A stretch of DNA of 64,000 nt, from positions 1-64,000 of the forward strand of contig DATDDN010000066.1 of NCBI GenBank assembly GCA_036523795.1, given 5' to 3'. The DNA is from 39-52-133 sp036523795. GTDB lineage: Bacteria > Pseudomonadota > Gammaproteobacteria > Burkholderiales > Gallionellaceae. The position numbers and the translations under genes are program-made. Numbering within the stretch: position 1 is the stretch's first letter; each line of letters starts with the position of its first letter. Below, in pieces: positions 9,514-17,428 of the stretch. The notes below the pieces were generated by a model, which had not been told where the DNA came from, ran no database searches, and worked only from the letters and a program-made list of their open reading frames with translations.

Positions 9514-10412
9514 ATTTTGCGGTGGTCGGCGTGTTCGTGCTGCTGCTGGGCGCGGCGTTGCTGGGGGGCGTGCTGTGGTTCAGCAGCGGCAAGTCCTACG
9601 GCACGGCATACGACAATTATCACGTGTACATGAAGGAGTCCGTAACCGGTTTGAGCCTCAATTCGACCGTGCGCTACCGCGGCGTGGAGGTGGGAAAGGT
9701 GCGCAAGATCGTGCTGGCGCCGAACAATGTGGAGCAGGTGCAGCTGACCCTGGGCATCCTGCGCGGCACGCCGATCAAGGTGGATACCGTCGCTGTCCTG
9801 CAGACACATGGCCTCACTGGCCTGGCCTACGTCGAGCTCAACGGCGGCAGCCAGCAGGCACCGCTGCTGCAAAAGCAGGCTGGTGAAGAGTACCCGGTAA
9901 TCAAGACAGAGCCCTCGCTGATGCGGCGCCTGGACAGCTCGGTGAGCGGTTTGCTGAGCAACCTGAACCACGTTGCAGAAAATCTGAACGCGACACTGAA
10001 CGAGCAGAACCGCAATGCCCTGAAAAAGACGCTGGCCGATCTGCAGACGGTGGCGCACACCCTGGCTGCCCGCGCACCGGCGATCGACAGCTCGCTGCGC
10101 GATGCGGCGCACACGCTGAACAACACGGCGAAGATGAGTGACGACCTGCCGCAGCTTGCCCAGCGTGTGCAGCGCACCGCTGATGTCTTCGAGCGCATGG
10201 CGGAGCAATGGGCACTGGCGGGCGGCAGTGCGGCCAGTGCAGTTGGCAGCACCCAGCAATTCACCCGCGAGACGCTGCCGGAAATTCACCAGCTGGTGCA
10301 CGAGCTGCGCGAGCTGACCAATTCGCTGCGCCGTGTCAGCGACCAGCTGGAGCAGAACCCCAGCACGTTGCTGTATGGCAAGCCCAAGCCAAAACGCGGG
10401 CCCGGAGAGTGA
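9498..10412 (+). CDS. MCE (MlaD/PqiB-like) domain protein
   Basis: This is the periplasmic substrate-binding component of the lipid transporter, anchored in the inner membrane. Residues 7-29 form one membrane helix (FAVVGVFVLLLGAALLGGVLW). An MCE domain follows at about residues 38-115, with the diagnostic SVTGLSLNSTVRYRGVEVGKV. The C-terminal 180 residues are largely helical and polar and probably form the coiled tunnel or tether. Its start overlaps the ATPase gene and its end lies 7 bases before the lipoprotein gene, so all four genes are probably co-transcribed. It is longer than E. coli MlaD, closer to plant TGD2-like or Rv-type MCE proteins with a long helical tail. Confidence 0.93.
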   Translation: MEEKVNFAVVGVFVLLLGAALLGGVLWFSSGKSYGTAYDNYHVYMKESVTGLSLNSTVRYRGVEVGKVRKIVLAPNNVEQVQLTLGILRGTPIKVDTVAVLQTHGLTGLAYVELNGGSQQAPLLQKQAGEEYPVIKTEPSLMRRLDSSVSGLLSNLNHVAENLNATLNEQNRNALKKTLADLQTVAHTLAARAPAIDSSLRDAAHTLNNTAKMSDDLPQLAQRVQRTADVFERMAEQWALAGGSAASAVGSTQQFTRETLPEIHQLVHELRELTNSLRRVSDQLEQNPSTLLYGKPKPKRGPGE

Positions 10413-10419
10413 GGCGACC

Positions 10420-11052
10420 ATGAATCATTCCATCCGCTGTCCCGGCCTGCTGTGCATGTCGGCTGCCTGTGTCGCAACGCTACTGCTGGCGGGCTGCATC
10501 AGCTTTCCGGGGCAGCAGGCAGAGCGGCAAACGCTGTACAGACTCGACGCCCAGTTGCCGGGCACGGTGTCGGTGGCAAGACGCGATGCGGTTCTGGCGA
10601 TCAGCATGCCGCAGGCGCAGCCGGGTGCGCAGAGCGCAGCCATGGCCTATGTGCAGCAAGCACATCAGGTGGATTACTATGTCAGCAGCCGCTGGGCCGA
10701 TACACCGGCGCGCATGCTGGAGCCATTGTTGTTGCAGGCGCTGACGGTGGGCGGCGGTTTTCGCGCGGTGGTCAGCAACGACAGGACGGTGGCGGCCGAC
10801 TACCGGCTGGACAGCGAATGGCTGCGCTTGCAGCAGGAATTCGGGCAGCCGCCCAGCCGTATGCATCTCACCCTGCGTGTGCAGCTGGTCAATCTGCACA
10901 CGCGTCAGGTGGTGGCCGCACAGGAGATTGACGAGGTTGAACCAGCCGACAGCGAAAATGCCCACGGCGGGGTGATGGCGGCCAATCGCGCGATGCAGCG
11001 TGTGTTGGGCAGGGTGGTGACATTTTGTGCCGACAATGCGGTGGCACGTTGA
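10420..11052 (+). CDS. ABC-type transport auxiliary lipoprotein (PqiC-like)
   Basis: This is a 210-residue lipoprotein. The signal peptide ends in the lipobox LLLAGC, predicting lipidation at the cysteine about 26 residues in; the next residues, ISFPG, do not carry an Asp inner-membrane retention signal, so outer-membrane sorting is likely. The body contains YRLDAQLPG, a Y-V-S-S-R-W-A-D-T-P-A-R-M block and a DYRLDSEWLRLQQEF block, which fit the auxiliary lipoprotein family found with MCE transporters. The ATG at 10420 gives a proper signal peptide; the frame extends upstream only within the preceding gene. It probably docks the MCE tube at the outer membrane. Confidence 0.85.
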   Translation: MNHSIRCPGLLCMSAACVATLLLAGCISFPGQQAERQTLYRLDAQLPGTVSVARRDAVLAISMPQAQPGAQSAAMAYVQQAHQVDYYVSSRWADTPARMLEPLLLQALTVGGGFRAVVSNDRTVAADYRLDSEWLRLQQEFGQPPSRMHLTLRVQLVNLHTRQVVAAQEIDEVEPADSENAHGGVMAANRAMQRVLGRVVTFCADNAVAR

Positions 11053-11064
11053 TCAAGCAGAACA

Positions 11065-11149
11065 CCGTTCGTGCTGAGCGTAGTTGGCCTGGCCAGTGGA
11101 GTCGACGCATGAACAGATCCTTCCACTTCGCTGCGCTCAGGACGAGCGG
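11065..11149. repeat. Intergenic imperfect inverted repeat
   Basis: Left arm CCGTTCGTGCTGAGC (11065-11079) and right arm GCTCAGGACGAGCGG (11135-11149) are inverted near-copies flanking about 55 bases. The arm sequence resembles a dispersed palindromic repeat widespread in proteobacterial genomes (the GCTCAGCACGAACGG type). It lies between convergent genes, where such elements often sit. There is no T-run, so it is not an obvious terminator. Confidence 0.55.
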
Positions 11150-11164
11150 TCGGGACATAAGCTC

Positions 11165-12163
11165 TTAGCAGGGCTGACGCATCACCCCGTGCAGCGGCAT
11201 CGGGTTCCAGTGGGTAATCGCCCAATCCAGAATTTCCTTCACCGAATTACTTTCCAGTGCCTGCGGCGGGTTTTGGCACAAGAAATTCAGTACGCGCAGC
11301 AGCGTGGGAGCCGGGTTGGCGGCATCCACCGGCGCAGCCAGCGTCTGCTTGCTCAGCTTCTCTCCGTCAGCATTCACGGCAATGGGCAGGTGCATGTAAT
11401 GCGGCTGCGGGTAGCCAAGCAGCCGCTGCAGCCAGATCTGGCGTGCGGTGGAGGTGAGCAGGTCGGCGCCGCGCACCACATGGCTGATGTTCTGGAAGTC
11501 GTCGTCCACCACCACTGCCAGTTGGTAGGCAAACAGGCCATCGGCGCGCAGCACCACGAAATCGCCGATCTCCGCTTCCAGGTCCTGGCTGATGCGGCCT
11601 TGCAGGGCATCTTCAAACTCGATGTTGCCTGCCCTCTCTCCCTGGTTGGGCGAGGGTTGGGGTGAGGGTGGCGAGGGCTCACGCATCCCCCTCACCCTTG
11701 ATCCCTCTCCCACGAGGGGAGAGGGGAGGTGGTCGGTGCGCACCCGCCAGGCGCGAGCCTCGCGTCCAGGCGGCAAGCCATGGCGACAGGTACCAGGATA
11801 GATCTGTCCCTCGATGCCGTGCAGCGCCGAGTCGGCAATCTCGCGTCGGGTGCAGCCGCAGGGGTAGGCCATGCCGCTCTGCTGCAGTGTGTGCAGCGCT
11901 TCGCGATAGGCAACATTGCGCTGGCTCTGGTACAGCACGGTTTCATCCCAGTGCAGGCCGAAACATTCCAGCGTGCGCAGGATGTCGTCCGCAGCGCCTG
12001 GCACGCAGCGCGGCGTGTCGAGATCTTCCATGCGCACCAGCCACTGGCCTTGTTGCGCGCGGGCATCGAGAAAACTGCCGACGGCGGTGACTAAGGAGCC
12101 GAAATGGAGTGGGCCAGTGGGGGAGGGAGCGAAACGCCCGCGATACTTGGAAGAGGATGCCAT
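11165..12163 (-). CDS. gluQRS: Glutamyl-Q tRNA(Asp) synthetase, with an in-frame repeat insertion
   Basis: GluQRS activates glutamate and transfers it to queuosine at the wobble position of tRNA(Asp). The catalytic core is intact: FAPSPTGPLHFGSL is the HIGH-like site, RMEDLDTPR follows, CGCTRREI with a later C-R-H supplies zinc-binding cysteines, and GEKLSKQ is the KMSKS-like loop. The protein is about 332 residues, longer than the usual 290-300. The excess is explained by 37 residues (144-180 from this start) of Pro/Gly/Arg-rich sequence encoded by a palindromic repeat (11624-11734). ATG 12163 gives the normal N terminus MASSSKYRGRFAPS; the open frame upstream of it runs only through another intergenic repeat. 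Confidence 0.92.
   Translation of the reverse strand: MASSSKYRGRFAPSPTGPLHFGSLVTAVGSFLDARAQQGQWLVRMEDLDTPRCVPGAADDILRTLECFGLHWDETVLYQSQRNVAYREALHTLQQSGMAYPCGCTRREIADSALHGIEGQIYPGTCRHGLPPGREARAWRVRTDHLPSPLVGEGSRVRGMREPSPPSPQPSPNQGERAGNIEFEDALQGRISQDLEAEIGDFVVLRADGLFAYQLAVVVDDDFQNISHVVRGADLLTSTARQIWLQRLLGYPQPHYMHLPIAVNADGEKLSKQTLAAPVDAANPAPTLLRVLNFLCQNPPQALESNSVKEILDWAITHWNPMPLHGVMRQPC
11624..11734. repeat. Palindromic repeat element inserted in frame inside gluQRS
   Basis: This 111-base block holds purine/pyrimidine-skewed inverted segments: GGGTGAGGG-type tracts on one side, and CCCCTCACCC plus CCCTCTCCC followed by GGGGAGAGGG on the other. They fold into a long hairpin and match the common dispersed CCCTCTCCC(N)GGGGAGAGGG type. 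The length is a multiple of three and no stop is introduced, so the host gene stays open. The flanking protein sequence (ARAWRVR before, IEFEDALQGR after) reads as continuous GluQRS sequence, which marks the boundaries. Confidence 0.75.
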
Positions 12164-12172
12164 TCGGTCATA

Positions 12173-12241
12173 GGTTGGGTGGAGCGCAGCGATACCCAAC
12201 GGTATTCGGAAAGTGATGGGCATCGCTACGGCTCAACCCAT
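12173..12241. repeat. Intergenic inverted repeat upstream of gluQRS
   Basis: GGTTGGGTGGAGCGCAGCGATACCCA (written in two arms) and a later TGGGCATCGCTACGGCTCAACCCA form an imperfect inverted pair around a short spacer. This GGGTTGAGC/GCGATACCCA pattern is a familiar dispersed repeat type in environmental proteobacteria. It occupies almost the whole gap between gluQRS and the next minus-strand gene. Confidence 0.55.
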
Positions 12242-12255
12242 CTTTCGTTGACTAG

Positions 12256-12753
12256 CTAGCAGGAGAATCCGCTATCGGATTCTAGATATTTTGGTGCAGC
12301 AGAATTCTTGCATCCGCTTGTACAAATATAGCGAAAGCCTGGCTCACCTTTTTCACAATCCCTCGCCGATTCGCCGTATTCCACTCGTTTATAAGAGGCT
12401 CCAGCTAGAGGGGTGTGCCCGTTTTTGTCGCACATAAAACTTGCAGGTATCCAGTTTTTGCCATAGGTGGCACGGCACTCTTTAATAAATTCATATTTTT
12501 GGTGTTTTGTATGTGCGTCTCTGTAGTCGGAATCTGGGAAAACTGTGCCGTATTCAGCAATATATTTGTATTTGGTTTCCTTTGGATAAATTGAGTACAG
12601 AATGAGTTTATGTTTGTTCCCCTCCCCCGTACCCACAATGGACAGTGAATAACTGTCGTTGGCTATCGATGCGAATACGTAATATTCATCATCGCTAAGA
12701 GCCTCTGCGCTCAAAAGTGCAAACATCAAACTGAGTAGAATTAGGATGCGCAT
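12256..12753 (-). CDS. Small secreted cysteine-rich protein, unknown function
   Basis: This 165-residue protein has a clear signal peptide (MRILILLSLMFALLSAEALS) and an otherwise hydrophilic body. Six cysteines cluster in the C-terminal half (ECRATYG, FMCDK, DCEKG, YICTSGC, FSC), which suggests disulfides in the periplasm or outside. The ATG at 12753 has a GAGAGA ribosome-binding site 9-10 bases upstream; the frame further upstream overlaps the end of clpA. The gene is AT-richer than its neighbours (many AAT, AAA and TAT codons), consistent with horizontal acquisition. No family was recognised. Confidence 0.7.
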   Translation of the reverse strand: MRILILLSLMFALLSAEALSDDEYYVFASIANDSYSLSIVGTGEGNKHKLILYSIYPKETKYKYIAEYGTVFPDSDYRDAHTKHQKYEFIKECRATYGKNWIPASFMCDKNGHTPLAGASYKRVEYGESARDCEKGEPGFRYICTSGCKNSAAPKYLESDSGFSC

Positions 12754-12772
12754 TTGCAGCATTCTCTCAGAG

Positions 12773-15031
12773 TTAAGCCACCGCCACTGCCTCTTCCTCA
12801 AACTCCAGCGCGACCTTGCCATCCTTCACGTCCACGGTGACCTTGCCGCCGTTGGCCAGGCGGCCAAACAGCAGTTCGTCGGCGAGGGCGGAGCGGATGG
12901 TGTCCTGGATCAGGCGCGACATTGGGCGGGCGCCCATCAGCGGGTCGAAGCCCTTGTCGGCCAGATAATCCTTGAGTGCGTCGGTGAACACGGCTTCCAC
13001 CTTCTTCTCGTGCAGTTGCTCTTCCAGCTGCATCAGGAATTTGTCCACCACACGCAGGATGACTTCCTTGTCCAGCGCGGCAAAGGAGATGATGGCATCC
13101 AGGCGGTTGCGGAATTCCGGGGTGAACAGGCGCTTGATGTCGGCCATCTCGTCGCCGGTGGCAGCGGTCTTGGTAAAGCCGATCTGCACCTTGTTGATCG
13201 CCTCTGCACCGGCGTTGGTGGTCATGATGATCACCACGTTGCGAAAGTCAGCCTTGCGACCGTTGTTGTCGGTCAGTGTGCCGTGGTCCATCACCTGCAG
13301 AAGGATGTTGAAGATGTCCGGATGGGCTTTTTCTATCTCGTCCAGCAGCAGCACGCAATGCGGCTGCTTGGTGATGGCTTCGGTGAGCAGGCCGCCCTGT
13401 TCGAAGCCGACGTAGCCGGGAGGCGCACCGATCAGGCGCGACACGGCATGGCGCTCCATGTATTCGGACATGTCGAAGCGATGGATAGGCATGCCCATGA
13501 TGTAGGCCAGCTGGCGTGCCACTTCGGTCTTGCCCACGCCGGTGGGGCCGGAGAACAGGAAGCTGCCGATGGGCTTCTGCGGGTTGCCGAGGCCGCTGCG
13601 CGACATCTTGATGGCTTTTGCCAGCGCATCGATGGCAGCATTCTGGCCGAACACCACGGACTTGAGGTCGCGTTCCAGCGTCTTCAGGGTGTTGCGGTCG
13701 TCGTGCGACACGGTGCGCGCCGGGATGCGTGCGATCTTGGAAATGATCTCCTCGATCTCGTGCTTGCCAATGGTTTTCTTCTGCTTGGACTTGGGCAGGA
13801 TGCGCTGTGCTGCTCCGGCTTCATCCAGCACGTCGATAGCCTTGTCGGGCAGGTGACGGTCGTTGATGAAGCGTGCAGACAGCTCGGCCGCGCTCGTGAT
13901 GGCCGCGGTGCTGAATTTGACGCTGTGATGCTCTTCGAAGCGGGACTTGAGGCCCTTGAGGATCTCGACGGTCTGCTCGATCGACGGCTCGGGCACGTCC
14001 ACTTTCTGGAAGCGGCGTGACAGGGCGTGGTCCTTCTCGAAGATGCCGCGATATTCCTGGTAGGTGGTGGCGCCGATGCACTTGAGCTGGCCGCTGGAGA
14101 GCGCCGGTTTGAGCAGGTTGGAAGCGTCCATGGTGCCGCCGGAGGCTGCGCCTGCGCCGATCAGGGTGTGGATTTCATCGATGAAAAGGACCGAATTTTC
14201 GGTGTCCTTGAGTTCCTTCAGCACGGCCTTCAGGCGCTGCTCGAAATCGCCACGATATTTGGTGCCGGCCAGCAATGCGCCCATGTCCAGCGAATAAACC
14301 TGGGCGTCCTTCAGGATCTCGGGCACGTCGCCTTTGGTGATGCGGAGCGCCAGGCCTTCTGCGATGGCTGTCTTGCCCACGCCGGCCTCGCCAACCAGCA
14401 GCGGGTTGTTCTTGCGGCGACGGCACAGGGTCTGGATCACGCGCTCGAGTTCAAGGTCGCGGCCGATCAGCGGATCAATCTTGCCCGACAGGGCCTGTGC
14501 GTTGAGATCCACGGTGTAATTCTTGAGCGCGCCGTCCTCGCTGACATTTTCCTGGGCTGCTTCCTGATCAGGAGATTGCTTCTGACTGGGCACTTCCGGT
14601 GTTTTGTTGATGCCATGGGCGATGTAATTGACCACGTCCAGGCGGGTGATGCCGCGCTGGTTGAGGAAATACACGGCATGAGACTCCTTCTCGCCGAACA
14701 GGGCGACCAGGATGTTGGCGCCGGTGACTTCCTTCTTGCTGGTGGACTGCACATGCAGGATGGCGCGCTGAATCACCCTTTGAAACCCTACGGTTGGCTG
14801 GGTCTCTACCTCGTTGGTGCCGGGTGCGCGCGGCGTATGTGTTTCGATATGGTTGGTCAGCACGCTGCGCAGTTCGTCGATGTCTGCGCCGCAGGCACGC
14901 AGCACATGGGCTGCCGACGGGTTGTCCAGCATGGCCAGCAGCAGATGTTCGACCGTAATGAATTCGTGTCGTTTCTGGCGCGCTTCTACAAAAGCCAGGT
15001 GCAGGCTTACTTCAAGTTCTTGCGCGATCAT
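12773..15031 (-). CDS. clpA: ATP-dependent Clp protease ATP-binding subunit ClpA
   Basis: ClpA is the AAA+ unfoldase that feeds substrates, including N-degron proteins brought by ClpS, into ClpP. The 752-residue protein has the full layout. It starts with the double Clp-N repeat domain (HEFITVEHLLLAML), then ATPase module 1 (Walker A GEAGVGKTA, Walker B VLFIDEIHTL) and module 2 (GPTGVGKTE, LLLDEIEKAHPD). An IGF tripeptide before the TPEFRNRLDAI segment matches the ClpP-docking loop. It follows clpS with no spacer (clpS stop 15032, clpA start 15031), the standard clpS-clpA operon. Confidence 0.97.
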   Translation of the reverse strand: MIAQELEVSLHLAFVEARQKRHEFITVEHLLLAMLDNPSAAHVLRACGADIDELRSVLTNHIETHTPRAPGTNEVETQPTVGFQRVIQRAILHVQSTSKKEVTGANILVALFGEKESHAVYFLNQRGITRLDVVNYIAHGINKTPEVPSQKQSPDQEAAQENVSEDGALKNYTVDLNAQALSGKIDPLIGRDLELERVIQTLCRRRKNNPLLVGEAGVGKTAIAEGLALRITKGDVPEILKDAQVYSLDMGALLAGTKYRGDFEQRLKAVLKELKDTENSVLFIDEIHTLIGAGAASGGTMDASNLLKPALSSGQLKCIGATTYQEYRGIFEKDHALSRRFQKVDVPEPSIEQTVEILKGLKSRFEEHHSVKFSTAAITSAAELSARFINDRHLPDKAIDVLDEAGAAQRILPKSKQKKTIGKHEIEEIISKIARIPARTVSHDDRNTLKTLERDLKSVVFGQNAAIDALAKAIKMSRSGLGNPQKPIGSFLFSGPTGVGKTEVARQLAYIMGMPIHRFDMSEYMERHAVSRLIGAPPGYVGFEQGGLLTEAITKQPHCVLLLDEIEKAHPDIFNILLQVMDHGTLTDNNGRKADFRNVVIIMTTNAGAEAINKVQIGFTKTAATGDEMADIKRLFTPEFRNRLDAIISFAALDKEVILRVVDKFLMQLEEQLHEKKVEAVFTDALKDYLADKGFDPLMGARPMSRLIQDTIRSALADELLFGRLANGGKVTVDVKDGKVALEFEEEAVAVA

Positions 15032-15340
15032 TTACTCTTCCTCCATGCTGCAGCGTAATGGGTGGCCGTTCTGTACGGCGAAATCGGTTACCTGGGTAAC
15101 CTTGGTTTCTGCGACGTCACGCGTATAGACGCCACAAACTGCAGAGCCTTCCTTATGCACTTTGAGCATGACTTGCGTGGCGCGTTCACGGCCCATGGCA
15201 AAGAAGGTCTGCAACACCTCAACCACAAACTCCATGGTCGTAAAGTCATCGTTCAGCAGAATGACCTTGTAGAGCCTGGGTGGTTTGGTCTTGCTGCGCT
15301 CTGCCTCAAGCAGAGAGGCGCTTTCGTGTTTGGTGGTCAT
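15032..15340 (-). CDS. clpS: ATP-dependent Clp protease adaptor ClpS
   Basis: ClpS binds N-terminal destabilising residues and delivers such proteins to ClpA. At 102 residues it has normal length, with a disordered N-terminal tail (about 20 residues) and then the core beginning PPRLYKVILLNDDFTTMEFVV. The NDD segment and the later VMLKVHKEG histidine are the residues that line the N-degron pocket. It is the first gene of the clpS-clpA unit and is divergent from the cold-shock gene across about 240 bases. Confidence 0.96.
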   Translation of the reverse strand: MTTKHESASLLEAERSKTKPPRLYKVILLNDDFTTMEFVVEVLQTFFAMGRERATQVMLKVHKEGSAVCGVYTRDVAETKVTQVTDFAVQNGHPLRCSMEEE

Positions 15341-15436
15341 GCTTATAGTGTCACAGTTCTTACAACGTAGTATCTGGTGATTGCGAGGCCTTTTTCAAGC
15401 ATATTTGAAAGAATTTAAAAAACACGAATTAAATGC

Positions 15437-15466
15437 TTGACTGTTTTACTAGATTAGTAGTAAAAA
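15437..15466 (+). promoter_or_regulatory. Candidate cold-shock promoter overlapping a perfect palindrome
   Basis: TTGACT at 15437-15442 is a good -35; TAAAAA at 15461-15466 (18-base spacer) is a possible -10. An 8-base perfect inverted repeat, TTTTACTA (15444-15451) and TAGTAAAA (15458-15465), lies in the same stretch. It may be an operator, or it may fold in the transcript. About 110 bases of leader would follow before the cold-shock start, as is usual for csp mRNAs with regulatory 5' leaders. Confidence 0.35.
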
Positions 15467-15578
15467 GTGCTTGGGTGTTTGATTCAAAGTATCTGCAGTA
15501 CTGGTTTTGCCATGCGCGGTCTTGGAAATCAAACAGTGTGACGGGAATCCACCCGGTTTTTAAGTAAGGAAGTAAGAC

Positions 15579-15782
15579 ATGGCAAACGGTACAGTGAAGT
15601 GGTTCAACGATGCTAAAGGTTTCGGTTTCATCACTCCGGATGACGGCAGCGAAGATCTGTTCGCGCACTTCTCCGCGATCAATATGAGCGGCTTCAAGTC
15701 GCTGAAAGAAGGTCAAAAAGTGACTTTCGATATCGTGCAAGGCCCCAAGGGCAAGCAAGCCTCTAACATCCAGACCGCATAA
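15579..15782 (+). CDS. CspA-family cold-shock protein
   Basis: This is a 67-residue single-stranded nucleic-acid chaperone. It carries both RNA-binding motifs of the OB-fold: KGFGFIT (RNP1) and DLFAHFSAI (RNP2-like). The start MANGTVKWFNDAKGFG is typical of betaproteobacterial Csp proteins. An AAGGAAG ribosome-binding site precedes ATG 15579, and a strong intrinsic terminator follows 20 bases after the stop, so the gene is monocistronic. Expression is probably controlled by the long leader. Confidence 0.97.
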   Translation: MANGTVKWFNDAKGFGFITPDDGSEDLFAHFSAINMSGFKSLKEGQKVTFDIVQGPKGKQASNIQTA

Positions 15783-15803
15783 TCACGGCGCTGAATGCTA
15801 AAG

Positions 15804-15832
15804 CCCGCTACCTGATGTAGCGGGTTTTTTTT
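15804..15832 (+). terminator. Rho-independent terminator of the cold-shock gene
   Basis: Perfect 8-bp stem CCCGCTAC/GTAGCGGG with a five-base loop, followed by eight T. It lies directly after the cold-shock stop codon. Confidence 0.95.
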
Positions 15833-15857
15833 CGTCCGTTATGCCGGGCGAATAGAC

Positions 15858-17162
15858 TCAGGCTGTGCCAAATTTGGTTTCCACCATCACTCCAATTTCT
15901 TTCAGGAACGGGGTGGGCAGGATGCCGCCGGCGCAGACGATTATCCCGTCGTTGGGGAGGTCCACCTCTTTCCCCTCATAGTCGATCACGACGTTGTCGG
16001 CACCAATACGCTTCACTTTGGACTTGAGCATCACCCTGATGCGTCCCCGTTCCTGCATGGCCTGCAGACGTTCGCGGTTTTTGGCTTTGCCGCGGCCAAA
16101 GGCCTCGCTGCGGTAGGACAGTGTGACCGTGGTGCCGGGCTCTTCCGCAATGGCGATGGCTGCCTCGAGCGCGCTGTCGCCACCGCCTACCACCAATACG
16201 TGCATGTTGCGGTATTGCTCCGGGTCGATCAGGCGGTACACCACCTTCGGTTGTTCTTCACCCTGCACTTCAAGCTTGCGGGGCGTGCCGCGGCGGCCGA
16301 TGGCGAGCAGGATGGCACGGGTTTCGTAGGTCTGTCTGGTGGTTTTGACGATATAGCCCTTGTCGGTCTTGGTAATCCCTTCCATGCGCTCGTTGTAGTT
16401 GATCCTGATGCCGGTTTTCTGAATGACCCCATGCCAGAATTCCAGCAGTTTTTCCTTGCTGATTTCACCCATCTTGACGTGGCCGATGATAGGCAGTTTT
16501 ACCGGGGCGGTCATCGCAATCTTGTTGCGCGGGTACTGGAAAATGGCGCCACCGAGGGAGGTTTCCTGTTCCAGCGTCACATAGCGCAATTTTTTCTCGA
16601 TGGCCCCCAGGGTGCCGGCCAGCCCGGCCGGTCCTGCGCCGACGACGACCACGTCATACTGATTGTTGCTGCCCTTTAGTTTTGCAATGGATTCCATGGC
16701 CTGGGTACCCTGGCCGGCGGCCTTGCGGATCAGTCCCATGCCGCCGAGTTCACCCGCGATGAAGATCCCCGGGAGATTGGTCTCAAAGTGGGCGTCAACC
16801 TGCGGAATGTCCATGCCGCGCTTTTCGGTGCCGAATACGAGCGTAATGGCGCCGTGCGGGCAGGCAGCAGCGCAGGCGCCGTGGCCGATGCAGACAGTGG
16901 GGTCTATCAGGTGTGCCTTGCCGTTGATCATGCCGATGGCTTCTTCAGGGCAGGCGTCCATGCAGCTGCCGGCGCCGAGGCACTTGGTGGGATCAATGTA
17001 CGGGTGCAGAGAGGAGGGTTCGGTCAGTCCGGCCTCAATGTTTTCCTTGAGCTGTGCCATGGCGGCGGACTCTTTTTTGCCGCGGCTTCTGAGGTAAATG
17101 AACATCACCACCAAGAGCGGCAGCAGGTAGATGGCGATGCTGGGGATTTTGAAATTAGACAT
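15858..17162 (-). CDS. Membrane-anchored ferredoxin / FAD-NAD(P) oxidoreductase of the electron-conduit cluster
   Basis: This 434-residue protein has an N-terminal membrane helix (residues 7-23), then a two-cluster ferredoxin domain at 55-110, then a pyridine-nucleotide-disulfide-oxidoreductase-like part. FAD-binding GAGPAG is at 175-180, and a second VVGGGDSALEAA Rossmann motif for NAD(P)H lies near 310. Two things are odd. Both ferredoxin motifs lack the second cysteine: CX5CX3CP, with Ala64 and His94 in its place. And the PGIFIAGELGGMGLIRKA segment, normally at the C terminus of this fold, lies before the GAGPAG motif while the C terminus stops early, as if the domain were circularly permuted. 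It is divergent from the cytochrome genes and probably links NAD(P)H or quinone to them. An AGGTGA site precedes the start. Confidence 0.82.
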   Translation of the reverse strand: MSNFKIPSIAIYLLPLLVVMFIYLRSRGKKESAAMAQLKENIEAGLTEPSSLHPYIDPTKCLGAGSCMDACPEEAIGMINGKAHLIDPTVCIGHGACAAACPHGAITLVFGTEKRGMDIPQVDAHFETNLPGIFIAGELGGMGLIRKAAGQGTQAMESIAKLKGSNNQYDVVVVGAGPAGLAGTLGAIEKKLRYVTLEQETSLGGAIFQYPRNKIAMTAPVKLPIIGHVKMGEISKEKLLEFWHGVIQKTGIRINYNERMEGITKTDKGYIVKTTRQTYETRAILLAIGRRGTPRKLEVQGEEQPKVVYRLIDPEQYRNMHVLVVGGGDSALEAAIAIAEEPGTTVTLSYRSEAFGRGKAKNRERLQAMQERGRIRVMLKSKVKRIGADNVVIDYEGKEVDLPNDGIIVCAGGILPTPFLKEIGVMVETKFGTA

Positions 17163-17325
17163 GCAATTTCACCTGTTCAAGTAAGATCAAATCAAATTAG
17201 AGTCATTAGCCGTAACGAAGACCGATTTTCACGGTGGTCTGCCAGAGGCAAGACTACACTACTTGCCTACTTGCGGGCGCCAAGGTAGCAGATAGAGTAG
17301 GCAAAATGAAAGCAAATAAAAAAGC

Positions 17326-17353
17326 TTGCCTTCAAAAATTTTATGGACATAAT
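17326..17353 (+). promoter_or_regulatory. Candidate promoter for the cytochrome/porin operon
   Basis: TTGCCT (17326-17331) and CATAAT (17348-17353) are 16 bases apart, about 75 bases before the first plus-strand gene. The 265-base divergent gap also contains TTGCCTAC near 17260 and its inverse GTAGGCAA near 17298, a possible operator or hairpin. No other feature was seen in the gap. Confidence 0.35.
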
Positions 17354-17428
17354 GCCGACGTTTTTGGTCAAGCCCTTGTCAAATTTTTTCTGAATGTCGG
17401 TGTTTCGATGATTCTGTGAGTACGAAAT

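Noticed and set aside
12746..14020. Long plus-strand open frames across clpA
   Set aside because: Antisense shadow of ClpA; low-complexity His/Gly/Val-rich translation with no motifs.
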